The position numbers and the translations under genes are program-made. From assembly GCA_963798195.1 (NCBI GenBank), contig CAWCSF010000010.1:1488001-1552000 (forward strand): DNA of 64,000 nucleotides. The letters run 5' to 3'. Shown one piece after another: positions 1-8,900 of the stretch; position 1 is the stretch's first letter, and each line of letters starts with the position of its first letter. Source of the DNA: CAVSRC01 sp963798195 (lineage in GTDB: Bacteria > Pseudomonadota > Alphaproteobacteria > Rhizobiales > Kaistiaceae). Below the pieces are notes generated by a model, which was not told the DNA's origin, did not search any database, and saw only the letters and a program-made list of their open reading frames with translations.

Positions 1-2
1 TG

Positions 3-1124
3 CAAGGCCCGTGCGGCGCCATCGGCCGCGTTGCGGTGCGCTATGCCAAGCCGATTTCGCTGGCATCGATTCTCCTCTTCGTGGCGCTGGGCGCGGCGCA
101 CCTTTCGGTTCCGCCGGAGCATTCGCTGCGTGAGGACCTGCCGCGCAACAATCCCGCCAACGCCGCGCTCGGCCGGATCGACCGCGAATTCGGCGGCATC
201 TTCCCGCTCCAGATCATCGTGCCGCTGCACGGCGCCGAGGCGACCGCGCCGGAGACCATCCAGCGCATCCGCGCCATCCACGATGCCGTCGCCAAAGTCG
301 ACGGCATCAGAACGCCACCGCTGTCGCTGTGGAGCCTGGTCTCGTGGCTGGGCGACGGCAATGCGGAACTCGGCACCGCACGCCTCGGCAAAGCCCTGGA
401 CACGCTGAGCCCGACGACGCGCTCGCGCTTCATCAGTTCGACCGGCGACGCCATGATCACCGCCACGGTTCCCGAACTGCCGAGCGCGCCGACCGAAGCG
501 CTTGTCCAGCGGGTCGAGGCAGCAGCGCGCAGCGCCGGTGGCGATGATGTGATCGTGACGGGGGTCACGGTGGTCAACGCCCGCCAGGGCGCACACACCA
601 TCAACAGCCTCAACCTCAGTCTGCTGTTGTCGGTGGTCGCCAACCTTGGCGTGATCGCCCTCGCCTTCCGCAGCTTGCCCGTGGGCATCATCTCGTTTCT
701 GCCCAACATGCTGCCCATACTGGCCACCGGAACGCTGTTGTTCCTGTCGGGACGCGGAATGCAGTTTACCTCGGTCATTGCGCTGACGGTCGCCTTCGGT
801 GTCGCGGTCAACGATGCGGTTCACTTCCTGAACCGCTTCCTGCACACCGACGGGACCAACCAGTCGCTCGGCGAGCGGCTGATCGAGACATCGGCGCGCA
901 TCGGGCCGGTGCTGATCGGCACCACGCTCATCATCATCGCCGGCATGTCGACGACACTGACCAGCGGCATGCCGACGATCGCGCTGTTCGGTATTATCGC
1001 CTCGCTGACGCTGCTGGTCGGCATTGTCGGCGACGTGGTCATTCTGCCTGCGCTGATGGCCGGACCGGGCAGGCGCTGGTTCGAGCGCGTGCCGCAGAGA
1101 AAAGTACTCAAGGAGACCGCATGA
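3..1124 (+). CDS. RND-superfamily exporter, 3' part (cut by window start)
   Basis: The reading frame is open to the first base, so only the last ~373 residues are present. They match the second half of an RND/MMPL-like transporter: one membrane segment (around VRYAKPISLASILLFVALGA), a periplasmic loop of ~150 residues, then a closely spaced cluster of about five hydrophobic segments. The segment FGVAVNDAVHFLNR resembles the conserved Gly/Asp motif of RND transmembrane helices that couple to protons. Such 'predicted exporters' move lipids or hydrophobic compounds across the inner membrane; the substrate cannot be read here. The stop codon overlaps the ATG of the next gene (ATGA), so the two are probably co-translated. 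A GTG at 36 is an internal codon, not the true start. Confidence 0.85.
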   Translation, partial: QGPCGAIGRVAVRYAKPISLASILLFVALGAAHLSVPPEHSLREDLPRNNPANAALGRIDREFGGIFPLQIIVPLHGAEATAPETIQRIRAIHDAVAKVDGIRTPPLSLWSLVSWLGDGNAELGTARLGKALDTLSPTTRSRFISSTGDAMITATVPELPSAPTEALVQRVEAAARSAGGDDVIVTGVTVVNARQGAHTINSLNLSLLLSVVANLGVIALAFRSLPVGIISFLPNMLPILATGTLLFLSGRGMQFTSVIALTVAFGVAVNDAVHFLNRFLHTDGTNQSLGERLIETSARIGPVLIGTTLIIIAGMSTTLTSGMPTIALFGIIASLTLLVGIVGDVVILPALMAGPGRRWFERVPQRKVLKETA

Positions 1125-1630
1125 AGCCCGTCCTGCCCGCCGCGTTCCTCGCCACGATCGCCTTCGCCCTCCCCGCGTTCGGGGCGGACGATCCGATCCT
1201 GTCGAAACTGGCGGGAGACTGGATCGGGCGGGGCACCTACAAGCAGAGCGCGACCGCCCAGCCCGAGCGCATCTACTGCCGGATCGTCAACACACTCGAG
1301 AACGGCACCGCGCTACAGCAACGCGGCCGCTGCTCCGTCGCCAGCAATTCTGGCTCCGTCGACGGGCTGATCTCGGCCGAAGGCGGCGGGCGATACGGCG
1401 GCACGCTGAACAGCCTCGCCTCGGAGGGGCCGGCCAAACTCAACGGCACGGGCTCCGGCAACCGTGTCGTGCTCAACATGTCGTTCGTGGACACGGTCAC
1501 CGAGCAGCCAGTGCAGGCGGTGACAACGATGGAAGTGAAGAGCGGCGGCTACCGCCTCACCACGGAGCGCAAGGACCCGGCGACCGGCGCTACGTGGACT
1601 GCCAGCGACATCGATTTTGCAGCGAAATAG
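1121..1630 (+). CDS. Small exported protein of unknown function
   Basis: A 169-residue protein with a clear Sec signal peptide (MKPVLPAAFLATIAFALPAFGA, cleavage near residue 22). The mature part begins ILSKLAGDWIGRGTY and is Gly/Ser/Thr-rich with alternating hydrophobic residues, as expected for a small periplasmic beta-barrel of lipocalin-like fold; that fold is an inference. Its start overlaps the stop of the upstream RND exporter by 4 bases, so it is probably an accessory of that transporter, perhaps a periplasmic lipid-binding partner. Two cysteines could form a disulfide. I do not recognise a named family. Confidence 0.8.
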   Translation: MKPVLPAAFLATIAFALPAFGADDPILSKLAGDWIGRGTYKQSATAQPERIYCRIVNTLENGTALQQRGRCSVASNSGSVDGLISAEGGGRYGGTLNSLASEGPAKLNGTGSGNRVVLNMSFVDTVTEQPVQAVTTMEVKSGGYRLTTERKDPATGATWTASDIDFAAK

Positions 1631-1663
1631 AGGCGCCGCGGCCCCACGACGCGGGACTGCGGC

Positions 1664-2320
1664 ATGAGCACGTTTGTCCTCATACCCGGCGCCGGTTGCA
1701 CGGCTTGGTATTGGGAACTGCTTGCGGCTGAACTCGAACAGCGCGGCCATGGCGCGCTTCCGATCGACCTTCCCTGCGATGACGACAGCGCCGGCTGGGC
1801 GGAGTACGCCGATGCAGTCGTAGCGGCCATCGACGGGCACAGCGACCTTGTTCTCGTTGCCCATTCGCTCGGCGGATTCACCGCGCCTCTTGTCTGCGCC
1901 CGCGTTCCGGTGCGGCTGCTGGTAATGCTCTCGGCGATGATCCCGCTCCCCGGCGAACGAGCCGGCGACTGGTGGCGGAACACCGACTATCCGAGCACGA
2001 ACGAAGGCCTCGATACGCTGTTCTACAACGATGTGCCGGCGGACCTCGCCGCGGAATCCGAAAGGCACGCCAGAAACCAGTCCACCAGGCCGATGGGCAT
2101 GCCGTGGCCGCTACCGGCGTGGCCCGAGGTGGAGACGCGCTTCCTTCTTTGCCGCGACGACAGGTTCTTTCCGGCCGATTTCATGCGCCGGACGGTACGT
2201 GAGCGCCTCGGCATCGAACCCGACGAGATGCGCGGCGGGCACATGGTCATGCTCTCGCGACCGACAAAACTGGCCGAGCGACTCGTCGGCTACCTCCACC
2301 AGCGTGACGGCCGCGGGTAG
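1664..2320 (+). CDS. Alpha/beta hydrolase (methylesterase-like)
   Basis: A 218-residue alpha/beta hydrolase. It starts with the typical first strand and oxyanion loop (FVLIPGAGCTAWYW), has the nucleophile elbow AHSLGG with Ser at about residue 68, and a C-terminal GGHMVM carrying the catalytic His. Length and layout resemble the short single-domain esterase family that includes plant salicylate methylesterases; the true substrate is unknown. The ATG at 1664 lies 33 bases after the preceding stop, so it may belong to the same transcript. Confidence 0.8.
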   Translation: MSTFVLIPGAGCTAWYWELLAAELEQRGHGALPIDLPCDDDSAGWAEYADAVVAAIDGHSDLVLVAHSLGGFTAPLVCARVPVRLLVMLSAMIPLPGERAGDWWRNTDYPSTNEGLDTLFYNDVPADLAAESERHARNQSTRPMGMPWPLPAWPEVETRFLLCRDDRFFPADFMRRTVRERLGIEPDEMRGGHMVMLSRPTKLAERLVGYLHQRDGRG

Positions 2321-2349
2321 TCGGGGATCAAGCCGCCGCGGCGCTCCGC

Positions 2350-2578
2350 TGTTCCCTCCGCCGCCGCCGATCGCCTTGCGATCCACTTCGACGAAGCCGA
2401 CGCCGAGGCGCTGCCTTTTGCCGACGGCAACTTCGATTTCGTGCTGTCGACCTTCGGCGTCATGTTCACGCCGAACCACCAGAAGGCCGCGGGTGAGATA
2501 CTCCGGGTATGCCGTTCGGGCGACGGCACACTGGCAATCCCCAGCGACTACCTCGAGGTGGTTATCGACAAGCACTGA
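2350..2578 (+). pseudogene. Remnant of a class I SAM-dependent methyltransferase
   Basis: From about 2372 one + frame reads ...FDEADAEALPFADGNFDFV then LSTFGVMFTPNHQKAAGEIL and RVCRSG. This is the motif II to motif III part of a UbiE/Methyltransf_11-type methyltransferase (acidic loop, FADGxFDxV, then the helix before motif III). It runs on for ~20 residues to a TGA ending at 2578. There is no in-frame start, the SAM-binding GxGxG part is missing, and the region between RVCR and the tail is too short, so both the N-terminus and an internal part appear deleted. It is most likely decayed. It sits directly after the hydrolase gene. Confidence 0.65.
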
Positions 2579-2633
2579 CGCGCCATCGCCGAGCGGTCGC
2601 GAGCGTCGCGGTCGCATGCGGCGCCGCGACGGA

Positions 2634-3164
2634 TCACGCTCGACGGTAGTCGAGGATGACGCCACCGAGCGGGAAGCGCCGTACATCGGTCAGTTCGAGC
2701 CAGCGCTCCTGCGGCGGCGCTTTCGGAAACATCGGCACGCCATCGCCAAGAAGCACAGGAATGATGCACGCCTCGAAACGGTCGATGGCGTCCATCTCGA
2801 AGAATGCCGCCTGAAGCTTGCCGCCGCCGACGATCCACACGTCACCGTTCGGGAGAGCGCGGAGATGGGCGACCAGATCCGGGCCGACGCCGCGATCCCA
2901 TACCGCTAGGTCGTGCCGCGCACCCACAAGCGGCCGGCTGGTGACGACGATCGCGTGTTTGCCGGCGAACACCCAGGCATCGCCCGGCATCGCCAGCGAT
3001 TGATCGTAGGTGGTGCGCCCGAAGACGCAGGTGCCAACGGTCGAGATAAAGGAATCGAAACCGTAGTCGACTCCATCGTAGCGACCGAGGAAGCCGTAGC
3101 CGCCGTCGCTATCGGCGATGTAGCCATCGAGGCTTGCGGCCATGTATCCGCGAATGAGTGCCAT
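2634..3164 (-). CDS. Dihydrofolate reductase family protein (RibD C-terminal domain)
   Basis: A 176-residue protein beginning with the RibD_C/DHFR-like signature (IRGYMAASLDGYIADSDGG) and continuing with a nucleotide-binding core (VFGRTTYDQ, HAIVVTSRPL, DVWIVGGGKL). Members are NADPH-dependent reductases of unknown substrate, not classical FolA, and are often stand-alone. It is convergent with the upstream hydrolase and methyltransferase remnant. Confidence 0.85.
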   Translation of the reverse strand: MALIRGYMAASLDGYIADSDGGYGFLGRYDGVDYGFDSFISTVGTCVFGRTTYDQSLAMPGDAWVFAGKHAIVVTSRPLVGARHDLAVWDRGVGPDLVAHLRALPNGDVWIVGGGKLQAAFFEMDAIDRFEACIIPVLLGDGVPMFPKAPPQERWLELTDVRRFPLGGVILDYRRA

Positions 3165-3231
3165 CGCCCCAGTGCCCTCCGATACCTTTGCCGCGACTTA
3201 ATTGCGGATTCGGGCGAGGAAAAGACTGGCC

Positions 3232-4290
3232 TCAGATGACGCCGAGTTTCTTCTGCAGGTTGGACGAGGAGGTCGTGTACTGGAACACGACCTTCTTTTC
3301 CGGGAAGACGACGTGGACGGCGGCTTGCGCCATCAGCGCCGCTTCGTGGAAGCCACAGAGGATCAGCTTGAGCTTGCCCGGATAGGTGTTGATGTCGCCG
3401 ATGGCGAAGATGCCCGGTTCGGATGTCTCGAACTTGGCGGTGTCGACCGGGACAAGATTCTCCTCGAGATTGAGGCCCCAGTTGGCGACGGGCCCGAGCT
3501 TCATGGTGAGGCCGAAGAACGGCAGGATGCGCGTGCAGGCGATATCGGTCTCCGCGCCGGCCTTGTCCTTGACGGTGGCCGCGGCGACCTGGCCGGCGTC
3601 GCCCTTGAGGCCGGTCACCTGACCCAGCGCAAGCTTGATCTTTCCGGATTCGACCAGCGCCCGCATCTTGTTGACGCTGTCCGGCGCGGCACGGAATTCG
3701 TCACGGCGGTGAAGCAGCGTCAGGCTCTTCGCCAGCGGCTGAAGGTTGAGCGTCCAGTCGAGCGCGGAGTCGCCGCCGCCGACGACGAGGAGATCCTGGT
3801 CCCGGTAGTCCTCCATGCGGCGAACGGAATAGAAGACCGAGGTACCCTCGTAGGCCTCGATACCCGGCACCGGCGGCCGCTTCGGCTGGAACGACCCGCC
3901 GCCCGCAGCGACGACCACCACCTTGCACAGGAACGTCTCGCCAGCGTCGGTAGCAAGACGAAAGCGTCCGTCAGGTTCGCGGCCGAGGGACTCGACCATC
4001 TGGCCGAGGTGGAACGTCGGATGGAAGGGGCGAATCTGCTCGATCAGCTTTTCGACCAGCCCTTCGCCGGTGATGATCGGGTAGCCCGGAATGTCGTAGA
4101 TCGGCTTCTCGGGATAAAGCTCGGCGCACTGGCCGCCCGGCTTGTCGAGAATGTCGATCAGCGCGCAGCGGATATCGAGCAGGCCGAGTTCGAAGACGGC
4201 GAACAGCCCGACCGGCCCCGCCCCCACGATCACCACGTCGGTTTCGATCACCTGTCCCGCGCCGTTGGTATTCACGGTCGTGTCATTCAT
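3232..4290 (-). CDS. Ferredoxin--NADP+ reductase (thioredoxin-reductase-like type)
   Basis: A 352-residue FAD/NADPH oxidoreductase: FAD-binding VVIVGAGPVGLFAVFELG near residue 20, NADPH-binding LLVVGGGDSALDW in the middle, and the C-terminal FAD motif GIFAIGDINTYPGKLKL. The CxxC redox pair of true thioredoxin reductase is absent, which is the hallmark of the homodimeric ferredoxin/flavodoxin-NADP reductases of Bacillus YumC type found in many Hyphomicrobiales. It transfers electrons between NADPH and ferredoxin. A 2Fe-2S ferredoxin gene lies 120 bases upstream on the same strand, a natural partner. Confidence 0.9.
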   Translation of the reverse strand: MNDTTVNTNGAGQVIETDVVIVGAGPVGLFAVFELGLLDIRCALIDILDKPGGQCAELYPEKPIYDIPGYPIITGEGLVEKLIEQIRPFHPTFHLGQMVESLGREPDGRFRLATDAGETFLCKVVVVAAGGGSFQPKRPPVPGIEAYEGTSVFYSVRRMEDYRDQDLLVVGGGDSALDWTLNLQPLAKSLTLLHRRDEFRAAPDSVNKMRALVESGKIKLALGQVTGLKGDAGQVAAATVKDKAGAETDIACTRILPFFGLTMKLGPVANWGLNLEENLVPVDTAKFETSEPGIFAIGDINTYPGKLKLILCGFHEAALMAQAAVHVVFPEKKVVFQYTTSSSNLQKKLGVI

Positions 4291-4410
4291 CGTCGCACCG
4301 GCCCATCCACAGCTTTCGGCGGACAGATAGCCGCCCCGCCAGGAGGTTCAAAGCAACATTGTTGCGAGCCCGCGTTGATCGGGAGCAAAACGCTCCCGAT
4401 CGGAGCAATA

Positions 4411-4731
4411 TCAGCCCTGACGCTCGGGAACCGTAACCGTCAGCCCATCGAGTTCGTCGCGGACGCGGATCTGGCAGGACAGCCGCGAGGTCGGGCGGAC
4501 GTCGAAGGCGAAGTCGAGCATGTCCTCTTCCATTGGCTCCGGCTCGCCGACGATTTCCTTGAACGCCTCGTCCACGTAAACGTGGCAGGTGGCACAGGCG
4601 CACGCGCCTCCGCACTCCGCCTCGATGCCCGGCACGCCATTGCGGATGGCGTTTTCCATCACGGTAGTGCCGTTCTCGGCCTCGATCTCGTAGCTCTGGC
4701 CGTCCGAACCAATGTAGGTGATCTTCGGCAT
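4411..4731 (-). CDS. 2Fe-2S ferredoxin (adrenodoxin type)
   Basis: A 106-residue ferredoxin with the adrenodoxin-like cluster-binding pattern: Cys40, Cys46, Cys49 (C-x5-C-x2-C) and Cys86 in RLSCQI. A further Cys44 lies inside the loop. The acidic stretch around EEDMLDFAF matches the partner-recognition helix of vertebrate-type ferredoxins. Such proteins feed electrons to cytochromes P450, Fe-S assembly or Rieske oxygenases. The reductase that probably reduces it is encoded just downstream. Confidence 0.92.
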   Translation of the reverse strand: MPKITYIGSDGQSYEIEAENGTTVMENAIRNGVPGIEAECGGACACATCHVYVDEAFKEIVGEPEPMEEDMLDFAFDVRPTSRLSCQIRVRDELDGLTVTVPERQG

Positions 4732-4822
4732 CTAGCCCCAGGGAAGACTGCACGCACGGCGGGAAGCTCGCCCCGCAGGAAATCCGCCGGCTCTATAGGC
4801 GATTCCGGATGGCGCTGCCAGT

Positions 4823-4843
4823 GCGGCCGGTCGAAGCGGCCGC
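4823..4843 (-). terminator. Possible hairpin after the Hpt gene
   Basis: A perfect 7-bp inverted repeat (GCGGCCG / CGGCCGC) with a 7-base loop sits just past the stop codon of the Hpt gene on the minus strand. There is no T-run after it, so intrinsic termination is uncertain. Confidence 0.3.
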
Positions 4844-4845
4844 GC

Positions 4846-5196
4846 TTAGCCGGCCAGGTGCGCGTCGATGAAGCGGCAGACGTCGGCGACGGCGACTTCC
4901 AGCGCCGCGATGCCGGTATTGTTGCCGCGCTCGATCGCCGCCGCGAGGCGCGCCACCCCTTCGGCCCCGACCGATCGGGCAGAGCCCACCATCGCGTGGG
5001 CTGCGCGCCGTCGCTCGTCCGCAGTGGTCGCCCCCTTCAGGCGCGCAAGGTCCTCGGGGCAGCGGTTTCGATAGAGGCCGAGCACCTCGCGCTCGAGATT
5101 AGGATTGCCTCCGGTCTGGGCACAGAGAATCGACAGGTCGAGAATCGGCTCGCGCCCCCCAATTCCCTCTTCCTTAGGCTCGTCGTCGGCACGCAT
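4846..5196 (-). CDS. Hpt (histidine phosphotransfer) domain protein
   Basis: About 116 residues from the ATG at 5196; an in-frame GTG at 5226 would add 10. The core RRAAHAMVGSARSVGA matches the Hpt active-site helix, with the phosphorylatable His at about residue 67 from the ATG, followed by Gly-Ala and a second amphipathic helix. Hpt domains relay phosphate between histidine kinases and response regulators. The gene lies divergently beside the GPR-like gene, an arrangement I associate with Hyphomicrobiales; a link to polarity or cell-cycle signalling is inference only. Confidence 0.8.
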   Translation of the reverse strand: MRADDEPKEEGIGGREPILDLSILCAQTGGNPNLEREVLGLYRNRCPEDLARLKGATTADERRRAAHAMVGSARSVGAEGVARLAAAIERGNNTGIAALEVAVADVCRFIDAHLAG

Positions 5197-5226
5197 GGGT
5201 AAATCACCCTGACCTAACACAACCAC

Positions 5227-5922
5227 AGATGCGCCACATTTGCCTCTATTTGGAGCATGCGGCGGCCAGCCCGCTTTGGAAACTTAATTTATCGTTAACG
5301 ACGTTTCGTCCACCGCTTGTCGCAACGAGGCGTCCACCGTGGAGAGCTGTTCGCGGCGGACCGCATAGTCCGACCAATGTCTGTTTGGCGAGCTTCGGAC
5401 CGGCTTCGCGGGGTTACCGAACCTCGGCTCCGCTCGCCCCCGTAAACGGCAGAATTTCAGTGGTTTCAGGTCAGTCTCGACGCCGCTGCGATCGAAAAGA
5501 GAAAGCTTGCCGCCCGGTTGGCGTAGGCCGCGGTAGAGGTGGTTCTTCCGCGCCGATGGCGACCTGATCGACCGACACGCCGCCGTGTGCCATTTGACGG
5601 CTACGCAATCCACATCGGGCTTCCGCCCGAATGGACCTGCGCACAGTCGTTTAACCGACCTTCCGAAACGGCCTCAGTAGCTGCGTTTTCTTGTTCCGCT
5701 GCCTTCAATGTGCCATTAGGATGGGCTAGCGGCAAGGGTGTGGAGGCCACCCAGAATCGGTTGGGGCCGATTCAGTTTTGCGGCGGCGGGTCACGGGAGG
5801 GAGCAGCGGGACGGCGTGCGCCGTGCAGCTTACTTTCTGTGGACGCTTACGCGTGCATGCCGGGCGTGTATTGCCCGGTAAGCGGCCGACATTGGTTATG
5901 AGTACGGACGCGAGGCGGATCA
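5227..5922. other. 700-base intergenic region upstream of the GPR-like gene
   Basis: No convincing gene. It separates the divergent Hpt and GPR-like genes, so it must hold promoters for both, though I could not single out clear -35/-10 boxes. It contains an AT-richer patch at about 5280-5300. On the minus strand (5284-5613) an open frame holds a segment reading GLRQPGGKLSLFD and then AEPRFGNPAKP. I have a weak memory of this pattern from short rhizobial hypothetical proteins, so it may be a decayed small gene. Immediately before 5923 a GAGG stands ~7 bases from the ATG and supports that start. Confidence 0.5.
5284..5613 (-). pseudogene. Possible decayed small conserved protein
   Basis: Open frame of 109 codons. 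Residues ~27-70 (LRQPGGKLSLFD, AEPRFGNPAKP) look like a conserved core I associate, without certainty, with short hypothetical proteins of Hyphomicrobiales. The flanking residues look random (Arg/Ser-rich) and no ribosome site is clear. It could equally be a chance open frame. Confidence 0.25.
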
Positions 5923-8900
5923 ATGGCGACTAACCCAAGAGCGAAGAACCCCAATGACGCGGCTCTGTCCGCTGTCGAAGAGGCCTTGAGGCTGGACTAC
6001 AGCCCCGAAGGCGACGCCGAGCCCGATCGGGCGCCAGCGCGCCGGGAACGTCGGCCGGAAACACCGCGCGCCGCTGCCGCCGAGGCGGTGCGACGCAGCG
6101 AAATGCAGCGACGACCCGAAGCGCCGCGAACCCCTGCCCCGCCCCGCCGCAACGATGGACCCGCGCCACGCCGTGGCGCTGCCGCCGTTGCCGAAGAGGC
6201 CCGTTGGGAAGAACCGCAGCGCCGTCCGGAACCAACCGCGCGCACCTTCGAGGATGAGGCCGGCCCTGCTCCTGGCCCCGCCCCCGCACAGCCGCGCGTT
6301 CGCGCCGAGCGCGGTCGCAGCCGATTCGCCGCCAATGACGATCGCCGCCCCGCGGGCGCCGGTGGCCTGCAGCGCCGCCCGTCACGTCTGATCTATCCGA
6401 CCGCCGCCATTGTCTCCGTCGCTTGGGCTTTCGTCGTCATTGTCTACGCAATGTCGACAGGCGGCCTGTTTGGGGAAGGCGACGCGTTCTCCTCGCCGCG
6501 CTTCATCAACGTGGCGCTCTTCATCGGCGTTCCGATCGCCTTCATGTGGGCCATCGCCACGATGATGTGGCGCACGCAAGAAATGCGGATCGTCGCCCGC
6601 TCGATCAACGAGGTCGTATCGCGGCTGTCCGAGCCCGAGAACATCGCGGTCAATTCGGTCGTCAACGTCAGTCAGGCCGTGCGCCGCGAAGTCGCCGCCG
6701 TCGGCGACGGCATCGAGCGCGCGCTTGCCCGCGCCAGCGAACTGGAACTGCTCGTCCACAACGAAGTGGCGGCGCTGGAACGCTCGTATTCCGACAACGA
6801 AACCCGCATGCGCACCCTGATCGACGACCTCGCTGGCCAGCGCGAGGCGATCGTCATCAATTCAGAGCGCGTGCGCACCTCGATCGTCAGCGCCCAGGAG
6901 TCCCTGTCCAAGGACCTCCGCATCGCTTCGGAATCGATCGCCGAAAACGTGACCCAGTCGGGAAACCGGATCACCGCCTCCCTGTCCGAGCGCGGCGAGC
7001 AGATCACCGTCGCACTCGGCACCGCCGGCGAGGCGATGGTCGAGCAGATGACCGCACGCGGTGACGATCTCGTCGGCCGCTTCGCCGACACCGTGAGCGA
7101 GATCGCCGTATCGCTGGCCCAGACCGGCGCCGAGGTGACCGACGCGCTCCTCAGCCGAAGCGCCGAGATCAACGACACGCTGTCATCGACCGGCGGCGCG
7201 ATGGCCGACACCATCGCCGAGCGCGGCCAGGCGGTGAACGTCACCCTCGCCTCGATCGGCCAGGAACTGATCGCCAGCTTCGAAAGCCGCACGACCGAGA
7301 TCACCACCTCGATTTCGGAAACCGGCAAGCTCGCCGCCGAGACGATTTCCGAGCACGGCAAGGAAGTGAACGAGGCGCTGAAAAGCAACGCCGACTCGCT
7401 TCTGGTCGATCTCGCGCTGCGTGGTCAGGAGATCGCCGACAAGCTCGACGAGACCGGCACCCGCATCGCCGAGACCATCACGACGCGCGGCGGCGAACTC
7501 GCCGATCGCCTGTCGCGTACCGGCGACCGCATCTTCGAATCCATCTCGGTCAACGGCACCGAGCTCAACGAGCGCCTCGCCTCGACCGGCGAGACAATGG
7601 CGCGCCTCATCGAAGCGCGCACCACCGCGTTGCGCGAAGCCATCGACGTCGCGTCGACCGCGGTCAACGATACCTTCGAGGAGCGCAGCTCCGAGCTCAG
7701 CCAGCGCCTAGCGTCGGTTGGCGCCGAAGTCGCCAAGGCGATCGCGGTGCGCGGCATGAAGATCAACGAGACGATCATCGCCTCCGGCAACGAGATCGCC
7801 GAGACGGTCGCCTCGCGTGCCGGCGACATCCACGAGCGGATCGTCGATTCCGGCACCCGCATCGCCGACCGCATCGTCGACCAGGGCAACTCGATCCATC
7901 AGCGGATCGTCGAGTCGGGCAGCCAGGTCGCCAACGAGATCGAGAGCCGTGGCGCCTCGATGCACGAGCGCATCCTGTCCTCCTCGCGCGAGATCGCCGA
8001 CACGATCGAGAGCCGCGGCAGCGCCATTTACGACACCATTGTCGAGGCAACGCAGCATGTCGGCGACGCCATCGAGTCGCGTGGCATGTCGATCCACCAG
8101 AAGATTCTCGCCTCGGGTCGCGACGTCGCCAACGCCATCGAGAGCCGCGGCGTCACGATCCACGAGAAGATCATCAACTCCGGCACCGAAGTCGCCGACT
8201 CGATCGAAGGCCGCGGCAACGCGATCCTCGAAAAGGTGGTCGAATCCGGCACGCGCTTCAGCGAGGCGATCGCTTCGCGCAGCGGCGAGTTCGGTGACCT
8301 GCTCGAAGACCGTTTCTCGAAGATCGCCGAACTGGTTGGCGAGCGCGGACCGGCGCTGGTCAGCGCCTTGTCCGAGCAGGCGCTCGGCATGGAGAGCACG
8401 CTCAGCGCCAAGCTCGGCGAGTTCGGCGAGGATGTTCGCATCAAGATCGCCGACATGTCGGACGTGCTGGAGAGCAGCGCGCACCGCATCGCCGAGGCGC
8501 TCGACCACCGCTCGCGCCAGATCAACCAGACCCTGATCGAGCGCACGCGCGAGATCTCGGAGACGTTCGCCTCCGGCCAGAACGATTTCGGCACGCTTAT
8601 CGACGACCGCCTGGTCGAGGTCAGCAATCACCTCAACCGTCAGGTCGAGTCGCTCGCTGAAGTCATGGCGGAGCGCGCGCACGCCGTCACCGACGCGCTC
8701 GCGGCACGGAGTGAGGAAGTGGCAGACAGCGTGCGCTCGGCGGTTGCCGAGGTCACGCAGCGCCTGGTCGATGAATCCGGCGAGGCAACCCGCGTCCTCG
8801 CGGCGCGGAGTGAGGAAGTTACCGACAGCGTGCGTTCGGCCGTTACCGAGGTCACCCAGCGCCTGGTCGACGAATCCGGAGAGGCCACCCGTGCCCTCCG

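Noticed and set aside
41..811. 256-codon minus-strand open frame opposite the RND gene
   Set aside because: It is the antisense shadow of the exporter; its translation is Ser/Arg/Thr-rich with no motif.
3202..5202. 666-codon plus-strand frame over the ferredoxin reductase, ferredoxin and Hpt genes
   Set aside because: It runs antisense to three well-recognised genes and has the low-complexity Arg/Gly/Asp composition of GC-rich shadows.
5227..5922. tmRNA, SRP RNA or RNase P RNA in the long gap
   Set aside because: None of the conserved core sequences of these RNAs could be found there on either strand.
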